From: DATJHM01 sp035493895
GTDB taxonomy: Bacteria; Chloroflexota; Ktedonobacteria; Ktedonobacterales; Ktedonobacteraceae
Assembly: GCA_035493895.1 (NCBI GenBank)
Contig: DATJHM010000224.1
Location: 1-39,398, forward strand
Direction of reading: 5' to 3'
Length of the DNA: 39,398 nucleotides
Shown: positions 7,808 through 15,972 of the stretch, one piece after another
Layout: each line of letters starts with the position of its first letter
Numbering within the stretch: the stretch's first letter is position 1
The notes under the pieces: model-generated
Told to the model about the DNA's origin: nothing
Seen by the model: the letters and a program-made list of their open reading frames with translations, nothing else
Databases searched by the model: none
Translations under genes and position numbers: made by a program

Positions 7808-7878
7808 GTAGAGGCGTTGTTTGTTTGCGTCGGGGGCGTCTGGTTGAAATGCCCGGCGCAGACAAGCAGCGCCTCTAC
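7808..7878. repeat. Dispersed palindromic repeat, copy 1
   Basis: A 24-bp arm at 7808-7831 (starting GTAGAGGCGTTG) is inverted at 7855-7878 with 20 of 24 bases paired. The right arm is closely similar to both arms of the palindrome at 28680-28820 and to the single arm at 29727-29750. It lies between the P450 and aminotransferase genes, close to the latter's stop codon. Confidence 0.75.
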
Positions 7879-7886
7879 CATGATGG

Positions 7887-9134
7887 CTAGAGGCGGTGAA
7901 GGGCTTCGTGTAGCCGCGAGATCTCCGCTGTTGTATTATGGTGAGCGAGGCCGACGCGTACTACGCCGCCCTGTTCTTCAAGACCGAGACGCTCTATTAC
8001 GGCCAGGGCATAGAAATTGCCGTTCCAGACGTAAATATTTTCCTGGCCCAGGGCTTCGGCGATGGCCTCCGGGTCTTTCCCGTGCAAGGTAAAAGAGAAC
8101 GTGGGGACGCGTTCGCTCATACGCGCAGGATCGGTGATACCCCAGATGTGCAGGCCCGGCACCGAATTGAAGGTGTTCAATAATGCCGTATTGATGTCGA
8201 TCTCATACGCTTCGATCGTGGCCATAGCCTGCTTCAGGGCCAATCCACGCCCGCTGAAGCGCTCTTGATAGCGTGGAATGTACTCTTCCCCAAAGGTTGT
8301 GCCCAGCCAGGAGAGATATTCGAGTGCGCCCAGCGTACCGGCGATCGATTCAAAACTTTGCGTGCCAGTCTCGAATTTATCGGGTAGCTCATTGCTGGCC
8401 GGGCGAACTTTGTAGGCGGTCAGGCGATCGAGCAGCTCATATTTGCCGTAAAGAATGCCGAGATGCGGCCCGAAGAATTTATAGGCCGAGCAGGCGAGAA
8501 AGTCGCAATCCAATTCTTGCACGTCAATGGTGCGATGTGGGGCATATTGTACGGCATCGATGAAGCAGAGTGCGCCTACACTATGCGCAAGCTGAACTGC
8601 GCGTCGAACATCATTGATCGTCCCAACGGCGTTCGACGCGTAGCCGATCGCCACCAGTTTCGTGCGTGAGGAAAGCTGGCGTTCCAGCTCTTCCATATTG
8701 AGCGTGCAGTCCTCGGGATGGATATCGACCCAGCGAATCTGGCAGCCGCGATCTTCCGCAATCAGCAGCCAGGGAGCGATGTTGGCATCATGGTCGAGCC
8801 GGGTCACGATAATTTCGTCCCCCTCTTTCAGCAAGCGAGCGATGCTTCGGCTGATATGCAAGGTCAGGCTCGTCATATTCTGCCCAAAGATAATCTCTTC
8901 AGGACGAGCGGCATTGAGAAAATCGGCCATTGCCTGCCGCGACTCATGCACGACAGCATCTGAAGAGCGGCTGGTGTAGAAGCTGCCGCCGTGGTTGGCA
9001 TTAGTATGTTGATAATAATGTGCCATACGTTGAATAACTTCTTGCACTACCTGAGTACCGCCAGGGTTGTCGAAAAAGATAGCACCTGAGCCCAGGGCGG
9101 GGAAATGTGCACGGACCATCTCTGAATTCAGCAT
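7887..9134 (-). CDS. Class V aminotransferase, cysteine desulfurase-like
   Basis: A 415-residue PLP-dependent enzyme of the class V fold, similar to the cysteine desulfurase-like (SufS-related, VC1184-type) subfamily. Seen: a substrate-side N-terminal motif (FFDNPGGTQ, residues 20-28), the cofactor Asp in FIDAVQYAPH (Asp193), and the Schiff-base lysine in SAYKFFGPHLG (Lys219). The length fits the family. The start has a strong GGAGG six nt upstream. No sulfur-cluster assembly genes are adjacent, so a role as a specialised desulfurase or aminotransferase cannot be decided. It is transcribed divergently from an aldo/keto reductase, and the shared 217-bp region carries a paired 13-bp motif suggesting co-regulation. 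Confidence 0.9.
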   Translation of the reverse strand: MLNSEMVRAHFPALGSGAIFFDNPGGTQVVQEVIQRMAHYYQHTNANHGGSFYTSRSSDAVVHESRQAMADFLNAARPEEIIFGQNMTSLTLHISRSIARLLKEGDEIIVTRLDHDANIAPWLLIAEDRGCQIRWVDIHPEDCTLNMEELERQLSSRTKLVAIGYASNAVGTINDVRRAVQLAHSVGALCFIDAVQYAPHRTIDVQELDCDFLACSAYKFFGPHLGILYGKYELLDRLTAYKVRPASNELPDKFETGTQSFESIAGTLGALEYLSWLGTTFGEEYIPRYQERFSGRGLALKQAMATIEAYEIDINTALLNTFNSVPGLHIWGITDPARMSERVPTFSFTLHGKDPEAIAEALGQENIYVWNGNFYALAVIERLGLEEQGGVVRVGLAHHNTTAEISRLHEALHRL

Positions 9135-9187
9135 TGAAACCTCCGAGGGAATAGAGTAGCGGATTTGTTTGTTATTACAGCTAGCTT

Positions 9188-9325
9188 GGTAAGCATGCCT
9201 ATGTCAGCCATTGTACCACGTCAGTTTTCCCTTTGAAATTTTAAATCCCTAATATTATGCGCTAATGTCAGGGATTGTCACCTGCTGTTCACATGGTACG
9301 TGTAAATGGAAAGGTAAGCATACCT
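9188..9325. promoter_or_regulatory. Paired GGTAAGCATRCCT motifs in a divergent promoter region
   Basis: GGTAAGCATGCCT at 9188-9200 and GGTAAGCATACCT at 9313-9325 differ at one base. The second, with its preceding A, has palindromic arms (AGGTA-AGCA-TACCT). One lies 54 bp upstream of the aminotransferase start and the other 27 bp upstream of the aldo/keto reductase start. This fits one regulator acting on both genes. An additional short inverted repeat, AATCCCT/AGGGATT, lies at 9244-9250 and 9270-9276. Confidence 0.45.
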
Positions 9326-9351
9326 GAGTTTTGATGAGAAAGGTTTTAGCT

Positions 9352-10305
9352 ATGAAGACACGCCGACTTGGCAAAACAGATATGGACATTACCGTTATTG
9401 GCTTCGGAGCCTGGGCGATTGGTGGGGGAAACTGGGAGTTTGGTTGGGGCGCTCAAGACGATCAAGAATCTATTGCGACAATCAAACGTGCCCTTGATAT
9501 GGGGATCAACTGGATTGATACCGCCGCAGTGTATGGGTTGGGTCACTCGGAGGAAGTAGTAGCGAAGGCGATCAAAGGTCGTGAGCGGCCCTATATCTTT
9601 ACGAAATGCTCAATGATCTGGGATAACAAGCGTGAGATAGGTCATAGCCTGAAAGCGGATTCTATTAAGCGCGAGGTTGAAGCCAGCCTCAAGCGTCTCG
9701 ACATAGAGACAATCGATCTTTATCAGATTCACTGGCCCAATCCCGATCCCGAGATCGAAGAGGGCTGGAGCGCGCTGGCTCAGCTCAAAAAAGAGGGAAA
9801 GGTGCGCGCCATTGGTGTCTCCAATTTCAGCGTCGAGCAGATGAAGCGTGCGGAGAAAATTGCTCCGATTGATTCGTTGCAGCCTCCCTACTCGCTGGTG
9901 AAGCCAGAGGTAGATAAAGAGATTCTGCCTTACTGCCTGCAAAATAATATTGGCGTGATTGTGTATTCGCCGATGTATTCCGGCTTGCTGACCGGGGCTA
10001 TGACCAGAGAGCGCGTGCAGAATATGCCAGCCGATGACTGGCGTAAGAACGATGGAGAATTCCAGGAGCCACGCTTCACGCGCAACCTGGATCTGGCGAA
10101 ATTGCTGGGTGAGATCGGTTTCCCGCATAATCTGACTGCCGGTCAGGTGGCAATTGCCTGGACACTCAAAAATCCTGCGGTGACTGCTGCGATTGTTGGC
10201 GCACGTCAGCCGCGGCAGATCGATGAGATCGTGGGCGCTGCTGAGTTCCGCCTGGAAGATCTGGAACTGGAGCAGATCAACAAATTCGTGCAAGAGCATC
10301 CCTAA
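9352..10305 (+). CDS. Aldo/keto reductase
   Basis: A 317-residue (beta/alpha)8 NADPH-dependent oxidoreductase reducing aldehydes or ketones of unknown identity. The family's catalytic tetrad is visible: Asp56 and Tyr61 in IDTAAVYGLG, Lys85 in IFTKCS and His127 in YQIHWPNP. The signature VRAIGVSNFS lies near residues 158-167 and the C-terminal NADPH-binding stretch includes AAIVGARQPRQIDE. The ATG at 9352 is preferred because AGAAAGG lies eight nt upstream; an ATG at 9334 is in frame. A strong terminator follows. The gene is divergent from the PLP enzyme and may share its regulator. Confidence 0.92.
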   Translation: MKTRRLGKTDMDITVIGFGAWAIGGGNWEFGWGAQDDQESIATIKRALDMGINWIDTAAVYGLGHSEEVVAKAIKGRERPYIFTKCSMIWDNKREIGHSLKADSIKREVEASLKRLDIETIDLYQIHWPNPDPEIEEGWSALAQLKKEGKVRAIGVSNFSVEQMKRAEKIAPIDSLQPPYSLVKPEVDKEILPYCLQNNIGVIVYSPMYSGLLTGAMTRERVQNMPADDWRKNDGEFQEPRFTRNLDLAKLLGEIGFPHNLTAGQVAIAWTLKNPAVTAAIVGARQPRQIDEIVGAAEFRLEDLELEQINKFVQEHP

Positions 10306-10370
10306 TTTTAGTACTCTTCAGAGGGAGAATAGCGAAATCCTAAAGCTGTTTTCCTTCTGCTGGATTGCTG

Positions 10371-10408
10371 GCAGGTGAAGTATAGCAATGCTTCACCTGC
10401 TTTTTTTT
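10371..10408 (+). terminator. Rho-independent terminator of the aldo/keto reductase gene
   Basis: GCAGGTGAAG (10371-10380) pairs perfectly with CTTCACCTGC (10391-10400) around a 10-nt loop and is followed by eight T residues (10401-10408). Confidence 0.93.
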
Positions 10409-10520
10409 ATGTGCCTCATGCTCTATTTTCAGTTTCTTCACGTTTATCTTCCCCTTTGTGCGTGCATGATCTGCTTTTATTTTTTATCTCAACTGGTCGT
10501 ATGCTTTGCTCTGCTTGCAC

Positions 10521-10565
10521 TATGAAACCTCATGCTCAGGTTTCATAGTGAAACCTTTATTTTTC
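10521..10565 (+). promoter_or_regulatory. Attenuator-like element with three competing arms
   Basis: Arm 1 TATGAAACCT (10521-10530) pairs perfectly with arm 2 AGGTTTCATA (10538-10547). Arm 2 also pairs over eight bases with arm 3 TGAAACCT (10549-10556), and arm 3 is followed by TTTATTTTT. The 1-2 pairing would prevent the 2-3 hairpin, which is terminator-like. This is the geometry of an attenuator or riboregulator, but the same bases could be a DNA operator with overlapping palindromes. Confidence 0.5.
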
Positions 10566-10704
10566 GCTCATCGTGAACAATAGATACTATCCCACAATTG
10601 GTGGCGTAACTTTGCGCGGAAACACCTGTTATCGTACACCAACGGCTTCATTTGCCGCATTTCTACAGGGTCTGGTTCATTTCGGCCTGAATAAGGAGTG
10701 TGAT

Positions 10705-11847
10705 ATGTCAACAAACATGCCTCCAGTAATTGGAGTGTTTAATGAATCAGCGATGGCTGATCGTGCTATTGGTGCTTTGAGCAATGTAGGGTTTAGCAGT
10801 GAGAGTATCAGTTATGCTGGCGTGAGCTATGGAGGCGGGTTTTTAGCAAGTCTGAAGAGCCTGTTTATGGGGGGGGAAGAGAGAACGACGCATGTGCTGC
10901 ATGATTTGATGCGTATGGGTGTGCCTGAAGAGCAGGCAAGGTATTATGCAGGTGAATATCATGCCGGTCATCCGCTGATAGCGGTACGTGCGGCTGGACA
11001 TGAGCAAGAGGCGATGCAGGTAATGCGCTCAATCGGTGGATATGACTATAACTCACGTCCGGGCCTTGTCAGAGGTGCCGCTGCTCCAACTGGCTATGCT
11101 CAGCCTGAGAGGGCGTATCAAGATCGCGATCGTGCGCGCGGTGGGGATGTCGATGTGGGCGGAAATGCGACTGCTACCGATCGGACTGCCTACGAGAATC
11201 AGATTGGTTCAGAGCGTGCCTCTCAAGCAGAGAGAGAGCGTGCTACCTATGCGGAGCAACAGCCGCATTTTGGTTATTCTGGTCCGGCACCAAGTCAACC
11301 GCAACCCGGGCAACCAGTGAGTCCCCCACCACAGACGGGCTATCCGGGTCCGGCAACAGGGCAGCCACCACAGACGGGCTATTCGAGCCAGGTAGCGGGT
11401 CAGCCACCACAAACTGGCCAGCAGCCCCCCCTGGCCGGTTACCCGAGCCCGGCAACAGGTCAGCCGCAGCAACCCGGCCCGGTAACAGGTCAGGCACCGC
11501 ACCCCGGTTATCCGAGCCCGGCAACAGGGCAACCAGCGCAAACCGGCTATCCGAGTCCAGCAACAGGGCAACCGCAAGCAGGTCCGGTAACGGGTCAGGC
11601 AGCGCAAACTGATTATCCGAGTTCAACGATAAGCCAGCCGCAAACCGATTATCCGAGTTCAACGATAAGCCAGCCGCAAGCAGGTCCGGCAGCGCAGCCC
11701 GGTCCGGCCACAAAACAGCCACATGCAAAGCATATCGATCGTACTGATATGGATACTGCTCCAGGTATGAATCAAACTGGTTATCCCGAGCAGAGTGGCG
11801 GCACGGATATTGATCGCCCGTATCCACACGAAGATTCATCGAGGTAA
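10705..11847 (+). CDS. General stress protein 17M-like domain with Pro/Gly-rich repeat tail
   Basis: A 380-residue protein. The first ~125 residues (VIGVFNESAMADRAIGALSN, then a helical segment with GVPEEQARYYAGEYHAGHPLIAV) match the general-stress-protein 17M / YflT-like fold seen in many soil bacteria. The remainder is low-complexity. A charged region is followed, from about residue 200, by repeats of the type GYPSPATGQPPQ rich in Pro, Gly, Gln and Thr, and by a hydrophilic tail. No transmembrane segment or signal peptide is visible. AAGGAG at 10693-10698, six nt before the ATG at 10705, sets the start. Such proteins are linked to stress responses in other bacteria, but the molecular role is unknown. 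The tail could be disordered or mediate binding. Confidence 0.8.
   Translation: MSTNMPPVIGVFNESAMADRAIGALSNVGFSSESISYAGVSYGGGFLASLKSLFMGGEERTTHVLHDLMRMGVPEEQARYYAGEYHAGHPLIAVRAAGHEQEAMQVMRSIGGYDYNSRPGLVRGAAAPTGYAQPERAYQDRDRARGGDVDVGGNATATDRTAYENQIGSERASQAERERATYAEQQPHFGYSGPAPSQPQPGQPVSPPPQTGYPGPATGQPPQTGYSSQVAGQPPQTGQQPPLAGYPSPATGQPQQPGPVTGQAPHPGYPSPATGQPAQTGYPSPATGQPQAGPVTGQAAQTDYPSSTISQPQTDYPSSTISQPQAGPAAQPGPATKQPHAKHIDRTDMDTAPGMNQTGYPEQSGGTDIDRPYPHEDSSR
11611..11679 (+). repeat. Recent in-frame 36-bp duplication within the stress-protein tail
   Basis: Bases 11611-11643 (starting GATTATCCGAGTTC) are repeated exactly at 11647-11679, giving two identical 11-residue blocks, DYPSSTISQPQ, spaced by one codon. 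They belong to a larger array of degenerate 12-13-residue Pro/Gly repeats encoded by about 11331-11710. Confidence 0.85.
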
Positions 11848-11865
11848 TATCGGCGTCGTGAGCAG

Positions 11866-11904
11866 CATCCGCAGGGGAGAATTCTTCCTGGCGGATGTTT
11901 TTTT
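11866..11904 (+). terminator. Rho-independent terminator after the stress-protein gene
   Basis: CATCCGC (11866-11872) pairs with GCGGATG (11891-11897), with further partial pairing inside the loop, followed by seven T residues (11898-11904). Confidence 0.85.
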
Positions 11905-11973
11905 GGCAAGAAAATCAATATACCGTTTGGGGTACCAATTGCCGGTTATATGCTGAAGAGAAAGAATAGATGA

Positions 11974-12002
11974 TTGTGAGCCGCGATAGAATCGGCTATA
12001 CT
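11974..12002 (+). promoter_or_regulatory. ung: Promoter of the uracil-DNA glycosylase gene
   Basis: TTGTGA (11974-11979) and TATACT (11997-12002) are separated by exactly 17 bp, about 35 nt before the ung start codon. The spacer contains AGCCG...CGGCT arms that could bind a regulator. Confidence 0.65.
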
Positions 12003-12036
12003 GCCTGAATATAATAGCGTTGAAGAGGAAAATTGT

Positions 12037-12714
12037 ATGTTGAAAAATCTTCCCGAGAGCTGGCAACATCTTCTTATTGAAGAGTTTGAGCAACCCTATT
12101 TTCAAAAGCTGGAACAGTTCGTAGACAATGAGCGCACGCAGAATACGGTCTTTCCCCCGGAAAAAGATGTTTTCAATGCCCTGAACTATACGCCTTACGA
12201 GAATGTCAAAGTGCTCCTGCTGGGGCAAGATCCCTACCATGACGACAATCAAGCGCATGGGCTCTGTTTTTCCGTGCGTCCTGGTATCAAGCCGCCCCCT
12301 TCATTGGCCAATATGTATAAAGAACTGAATACGGATCTCGGCATTCCTGTCTCGAACAATGGCTGTCTGGTGCCATGGGCTCAGCAAGGCGTCCTGCTGC
12401 TCAATGCTGTATTGACGGTTCGGGCTCATATGGCAAACTCGCATAAGAATAAGGGTTGGGAGAAGTTTACCGATGCGGTCATTCGCAAAGTCAATGAAAA
12501 AGCTGATCCCGTCGTTTTTGTGCTCTGGGGTGGGTACGCTCAGAAGAAGAGTAGCCTGATTGATACCTCGCGCCATGTTATTGTACAATCTGCGCATCCT
12601 TCCCCTCTCTCGGCTCATCATGGTTTTTTCGGTAGCAAGCCTTTTTCCAAAATCAATGATGCGTTGCGTGCTGCTGGCAAGACCGAGATTGATTGGCGGA
12701 TTCCATGTCTCTAA
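12037..12714 (+). CDS. ung: Uracil-DNA glycosylase (family 1)
   Basis: A 225-residue base-excision-repair enzyme that removes uracil from DNA arising from cytosine deamination or dUTP incorporation. The family-1 motifs are all visible: water-activating GQDPYHDD (catalytic Asp65), the Pro-rich loop KPPPSLANMYKEL near residues 85-97, the uracil-binding LLLNAVLTV near 120-128, and the DNA-intercalation loop HPSPLSAHHGF with catalytic His187. The length is normal. A good promoter lies directly upstream. Housekeeping function; cytoplasmic. Confidence 0.97.
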   Translation: MLKNLPESWQHLLIEEFEQPYFQKLEQFVDNERTQNTVFPPEKDVFNALNYTPYENVKVLLLGQDPYHDDNQAHGLCFSVRPGIKPPPSLANMYKELNTDLGIPVSNNGCLVPWAQQGVLLLNAVLTVRAHMANSHKNKGWEKFTDAVIRKVNEKADPVVFVLWGGYAQKKSSLIDTSRHVIVQSAHPSPLSAHHGFFGSKPFSKINDALRAAGKTEIDWRIPCL

Positions 12715-12724
12715 AGGGAAACAA

Positions 12725-12766
12725 ATCACGTCGTGATCTCATAGGTCAATGTAGTCACGACGTGAT
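12725..12766. promoter_or_regulatory. Twin palindromic operators upstream of the sugar kinase
   Basis: TCACGTCGTGA (12726-12736) and TCACGACGTGA (12755-12765) are both near-perfect palindromes, differing only at the centre base, with centres 29 bp apart. Taken together, 12725-12736 and 12755-12766 also form a perfect 12-bp inverted repeat. They sit 95-136 bp before the kinase start, suggesting binding by a dimeric regulator (for example LacI or GntR type) to each site and possibly cooperative or looped binding. The regulator gene is not adjacent. Confidence 0.55.
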
Positions 12767-12860
12767 AGACTGAAAGGCATGGAAATAGCAGAAATGTGTG
12801 GGCAGTTGATGGTTTTTGCAGATTTCCAGAGCACGAAATTTAGAGACTGAGAGAATTTGT

Positions 12861-14378
12861 ATGACAGAGAACACGAGCTCAATGATTGCGGATAGCAACT
12901 TGAAGCCACCTTATGTGCTTGCCCTGGATGTTGGAACTTCCTCGACACGAGCGTTGCTTTTCGATGCTAGCGGTGCTGCTGTGCCCAATCGTGTTGCTCA
13001 ACGTACCTATGAGCTGACGACGTCCAATGAGGGCGAGGTTTCGGTCGATGCTGATACATTGCTGGCGGTGGTAGCGGAAACGATTGATGATCTGCTCAAA
13101 CAGATGGGGGCGGAGGCGCAGAATATTGCAGCCGTCGCCCTCGATACTTTCTGGCATAGTCTGCTGGGTGTGGATGCGAATAATCGGGCTCTGACGCCTG
13201 TGATTACCTGGGAAGATACGCGACCGTTCCAGGCAGCGAACGATCTACGCAATGAGCTGGATGAGCGAGCGGTCCATAAACGGACGGGAGCACGTTTTCA
13301 CGCCTGTTACTGGCCTGCTAAATTGCGTTTCCTCGCGCAAAGCCAGCCTGAAGTGTTTGAAAAGACCTCTCAATGGATCTCATTTGGCGAGTATATCCAT
13401 CGTCGCTTCCTTGGCAATGCTATTTGCAGTCTTTCGATGGCTTCCGGCACTGGTCTGCTCGATACGAAAAAGCGCGTCTGGTATGACGAGCTTCTCCATT
13501 ATTTGCATATTCGTCCCGAACAGATGCCCATGCTGGGCGACTTGCAGGATAGCGTGCAGGGTTTGCGCAAAGAGTATGCTGCTCGCTGGCCCGCGTTGGG
13601 GCAGGTTCCCTGGTTTCCGGCGCTCGGTGATGGCGCAACGGCCTGCATTGGTTCAGGATGCTCCACGCCAGAGCACTGGTCTTTAACAATTGGCACCTCC
13701 AGTGCCTTGCGCGTCGTTGGTGAATTTAATGACGTGACACCTCCGCCGGGACTCTGGCTCTATCGCATCGATGCCCGGCGCTATGTGCTGGGGGGAGCTT
13801 TGAGTGAAGGTGGCAATCTGCTGGCCTGGTTAGATACGATACTGAAGGTGCCTGCGCTGAAAGATGCCGAGCCTCTTATTTCGCAGCTTGCTCCCGATGG
13901 ACATGGCCTCACGATTTTGCCGTTTGTCTCCGGTGAGCGTAGTCTGGGCTGGCATGCTGGCGCGCGTATGACGATCGCTGGCCTCTCGATTCACTCTTCA
14001 GCGGCAGATCTACTGCGTGCTGGCTATGAGGCGCTCGCGTATCAGCTCACGGCAGTGTATGGGGAATTGCTCAAGACGCTGCACATGGCTGATACTCCTC
14101 CCAGGCTTGTCTGTAGTGGAGGCGCACTTCTCAGCTCAGAGATTTTGCAGCATATTGTGGCCGATGCAATGGGTAACGCGCTCTATCCCTCTACCGCCCA
14201 TGAAGCCTCGGCGCGTGGTGCCGCGCTTCTGGCTCTGGAAGCGATGCAGCTTATTCCTGACGTTGCCAGTTTGACTCCAGAGCTGAAAGCGCCAGTAGAG
14301 GTCAATGCAAGTCATCACGTGATTTATGGCAAAGGCTATGAGCGGCAGCGAGATCTCTATCAGCGTCTTCTCTCATAG
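12861..14378 (+). CDS. FGGY-family carbohydrate kinase (gluconokinase-like)
   Basis: A protein of about 505 residues that would transfer phosphate from ATP to a sugar or sugar acid. The N-terminal phosphate motif is YVLALDVGTSSTRALLFD. The substrate-region motif (TPVITWEDTR) and a Met-Ala-Ser-Gly-Thr-Gly-Leu segment resemble gluconokinase/xylulokinase members of FGGY. The C-terminal domain has the ATP-binding glycine motif (LVCSGGALLSSEILQHIVADAMG). The ATG at 12861 is accepted because the family N-terminus lies just after it. Two operator-like palindromes lie upstream, implying substrate-dependent control. The gene converges with the FAD hydroxylase of cluster A, and the two coding ends overlap by six bp. 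Gluconate is the leading substrate guess; other sugars are possible. Confidence 0.88.
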   Translation: MTENTSSMIADSNLKPPYVLALDVGTSSTRALLFDASGAAVPNRVAQRTYELTTSNEGEVSVDADTLLAVVAETIDDLLKQMGAEAQNIAAVALDTFWHSLLGVDANNRALTPVITWEDTRPFQAANDLRNELDERAVHKRTGARFHACYWPAKLRFLAQSQPEVFEKTSQWISFGEYIHRRFLGNAICSLSMASGTGLLDTKKRVWYDELLHYLHIRPEQMPMLGDLQDSVQGLRKEYAARWPALGQVPWFPALGDGATACIGSGCSTPEHWSLTIGTSSALRVVGEFNDVTPPPGLWLYRIDARRYVLGGALSEGGNLLAWLDTILKVPALKDAEPLISQLAPDGHGLTILPFVSGERSLGWHAGARMTIAGLSIHSSAADLLRAGYEALAYQLTAVYGELLKTLHMADTPPRLVCSGGALLSSEILQHIVADAMGNALYPSTAHEASARGAALLALEAMQLIPDVASLTPELKAPVEVNASHHVIYGKGYERQRDLYQRLLS

Positions 14379-15968
14379 CTCTGCTGCTTGCTTGCGCTTG
14401 TAAAAGAGGATATCCAGCACAAAATGGTCGGGTCTGAGCAGGAGCCAGCCACCACGAGCGCGTCGGGCGATCCTGCTCAGTGTTCGTTGTCGATCAATTA
14501 TGGTGATGCGCGCTGTTGCTTGTTGGAAAGAAGCGGCCTGTGGTTCAGGGGCGATAGCCAGATGGAGAATCTCTCCGACAAGCGCTCCGGCTTTTTCGCT
14601 GAGCCGCAATAGCGAGAAGCTATGCCCCAGCAGAGCGTCGAGAAGAATCGTCTCCCCATCCTCAGTGACAACCTGAGCCTGTGGAAGCAGTATTCCGAGC
14701 ACCTCCTGTGCCGAATTTATGGTCAGCAGACGTTTCCAGCCGCTTTGATAGCTGGCGACCGGCTTCACACGCATCTCATTGAGACTCTCTTTGATGGGCG
14801 GGATGCGTGTGAGGCTGCGCAAAATGAGATCGCGAGCAAGCGCTATGGAGCGCTGTGTGGGCATAATCATCTGTCCGAGCTGAGAGGAGAAGCGGATCAT
14901 GCGTGCCACATGCGGGGCGCGCTCCTGCTCATAGCTCGCTAAAAGCTCATTTGACGTGTGCGTTTGCAGCACATAAGCGAGCTTCCAGCAGAGATTATAG
15001 GCGTCACGTAGACCGCTATTGAGCCCCTGACCACCGAATGGTGGCATCAGGTGCGCTGCATCGCCAAGCAGGAAAACGCGACCCCGTGAAAACGAGGAGG
15101 CGAGCAGTGCATGAAACGTATAGATTGCCTGCCGTAGTATCGTTGGCTTATCGTCTGTTGAATTGTGCATAAAGCGCGTTTGCCGTACCAGACGATGAAA
15201 CGTATCTGCACGCAACATCTCTTCTTCATGTTCGCCGGGAAAAAGCATAAATTCCCAGCGCCGTGTCTGGTCGGGCGTGGGAATGGTCACGGCTGGACGC
15301 GCAGGATTGCAGAAAAAGATAATTCTCTGCCGTTCCGCCGTATCCGTATCTGCTCCATCCACCACCAGCCAGCGTTGCGTAGACATTGCAGCGTTTTGGG
15401 GGAAGAACGGGAACGGCGTGATTGGGCGCATCGCGATATTGAGCGCATGGCGAATCGCGCTTTTCCCCCCATCGCAGGCGAGCAGATATGCGCAGGTGAG
15501 CGAGCAGCGTTCGCCATTTGCCATGTGTACCTGGAGCGTAACCCGGGCTGAGGTCTGGGCAAATGCTGTGAGCGTATGCCCGAAACAGACCTGTACACAG
15601 GGGAAGCGCGCCAGGCCGTGCAACAAGATGCGTTCCAGGGCAGGTTGATAAAAAGTTGAGACCAGAGGATAGCCGTTGGGCCGATTGCGGGGCGTCACCA
15701 GCGCAAGCGATTGTTTGCCGGAACGATATTCGACCGCGAGATCGAGTCGTACGTGACGCAGAATCTCTTCTTGCAAGCCCAGCGCCTGACAGATGCGTAG
15801 CCCTTCGTCATCAATCGCGACCGCTCTGGGGAACGTACTCAGGTCAGGACATCGCTCCAGGAGTATCGTCTGAATGCCATAAAGACCAAGCAGATTAGCA
15901 GCCGCGAGACCCGTTGGTCCTGCGCCAACAATAACGACCTGCGTATTGCGGGACTTCTCCGCATCCAT
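14373..15968 (-). CDS. Aromatic-ring FAD hydroxylase of cluster A
   Basis: A 531-residue class A flavoprotein monooxygenase of the MhpA/PgaE type, the size expected for members with a C-terminal thioredoxin-like domain. Seen: FAD motif VGAGPTGL (residues about 14-21), CDGGKSAIRHAL near 165-176 and GDAAHLMPPFGGQGLNSGLRDAYNL near 302-325. The C-terminal ~130 residues form the extra domain, ending in a basic tail. The ATG at 15968 lies 4 nt after the KS-beta stop with AAGGTG upstream, so it is probably translationally coupled and the last gene of cluster A. Related enzymes hydroxylate or oxygenate aromatic polyketides; a similar role here is inferred. It meets the sugar kinase tail-to-tail with a 6-bp overlap and no terminator. 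Confidence 0.92.
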   Translation of the reverse strand: MDAEKSRNTQVVIVGAGPTGLAAANLLGLYGIQTILLERCPDLSTFPRAVAIDDEGLRICQALGLQEEILRHVRLDLAVEYRSGKQSLALVTPRNRPNGYPLVSTFYQPALERILLHGLARFPCVQVCFGHTLTAFAQTSARVTLQVHMANGERCSLTCAYLLACDGGKSAIRHALNIAMRPITPFPFFPQNAAMSTQRWLVVDGADTDTAERQRIIFFCNPARPAVTIPTPDQTRRWEFMLFPGEHEEEMLRADTFHRLVRQTRFMHNSTDDKPTILRQAIYTFHALLASSFSRGRVFLLGDAAHLMPPFGGQGLNSGLRDAYNLCWKLAYVLQTHTSNELLASYEQERAPHVARMIRFSSQLGQMIMPTQRSIALARDLILRSLTRIPPIKESLNEMRVKPVASYQSGWKRLLTINSAQEVLGILLPQAQVVTEDGETILLDALLGHSFSLLRLSEKAGALVGEILHLAIAPEPQAASFQQATARITIIDRQRTLSRIARRARGGWLLLRPDHFVLDILFYKRKQAAEL

Positions 15969-15972
15969 ACAA

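Larger units (their letters stand above)
10306..10704 (+). other. Non-coding region before the stress-protein gene
   Basis: This 399-bp stretch holds the aldo/keto reductase terminator (10371-10408) and an attenuator-like set of mutually exclusive hairpins (10521-10565). The rest is T-rich and shows no clear promoter. An open frame running back to 10573 is not accepted as coding because the only good ribosome site is at 10693. Confidence 0.6.

Noticed and set aside
9610..10299. A 229-codon minus-strand frame antisense to the aldo/keto reductase
   Set aside because: The plus-strand frame has a complete catalytic tetrad; the antisense product matches nothing recognised and has no start signal.
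10573..10704. N-terminal extension of the stress protein to 10573
   Set aside because: The only good Shine-Dalgarno (AAGGAG at 10693-10698) is in front of the ATG at 10705, where the family domain begins.
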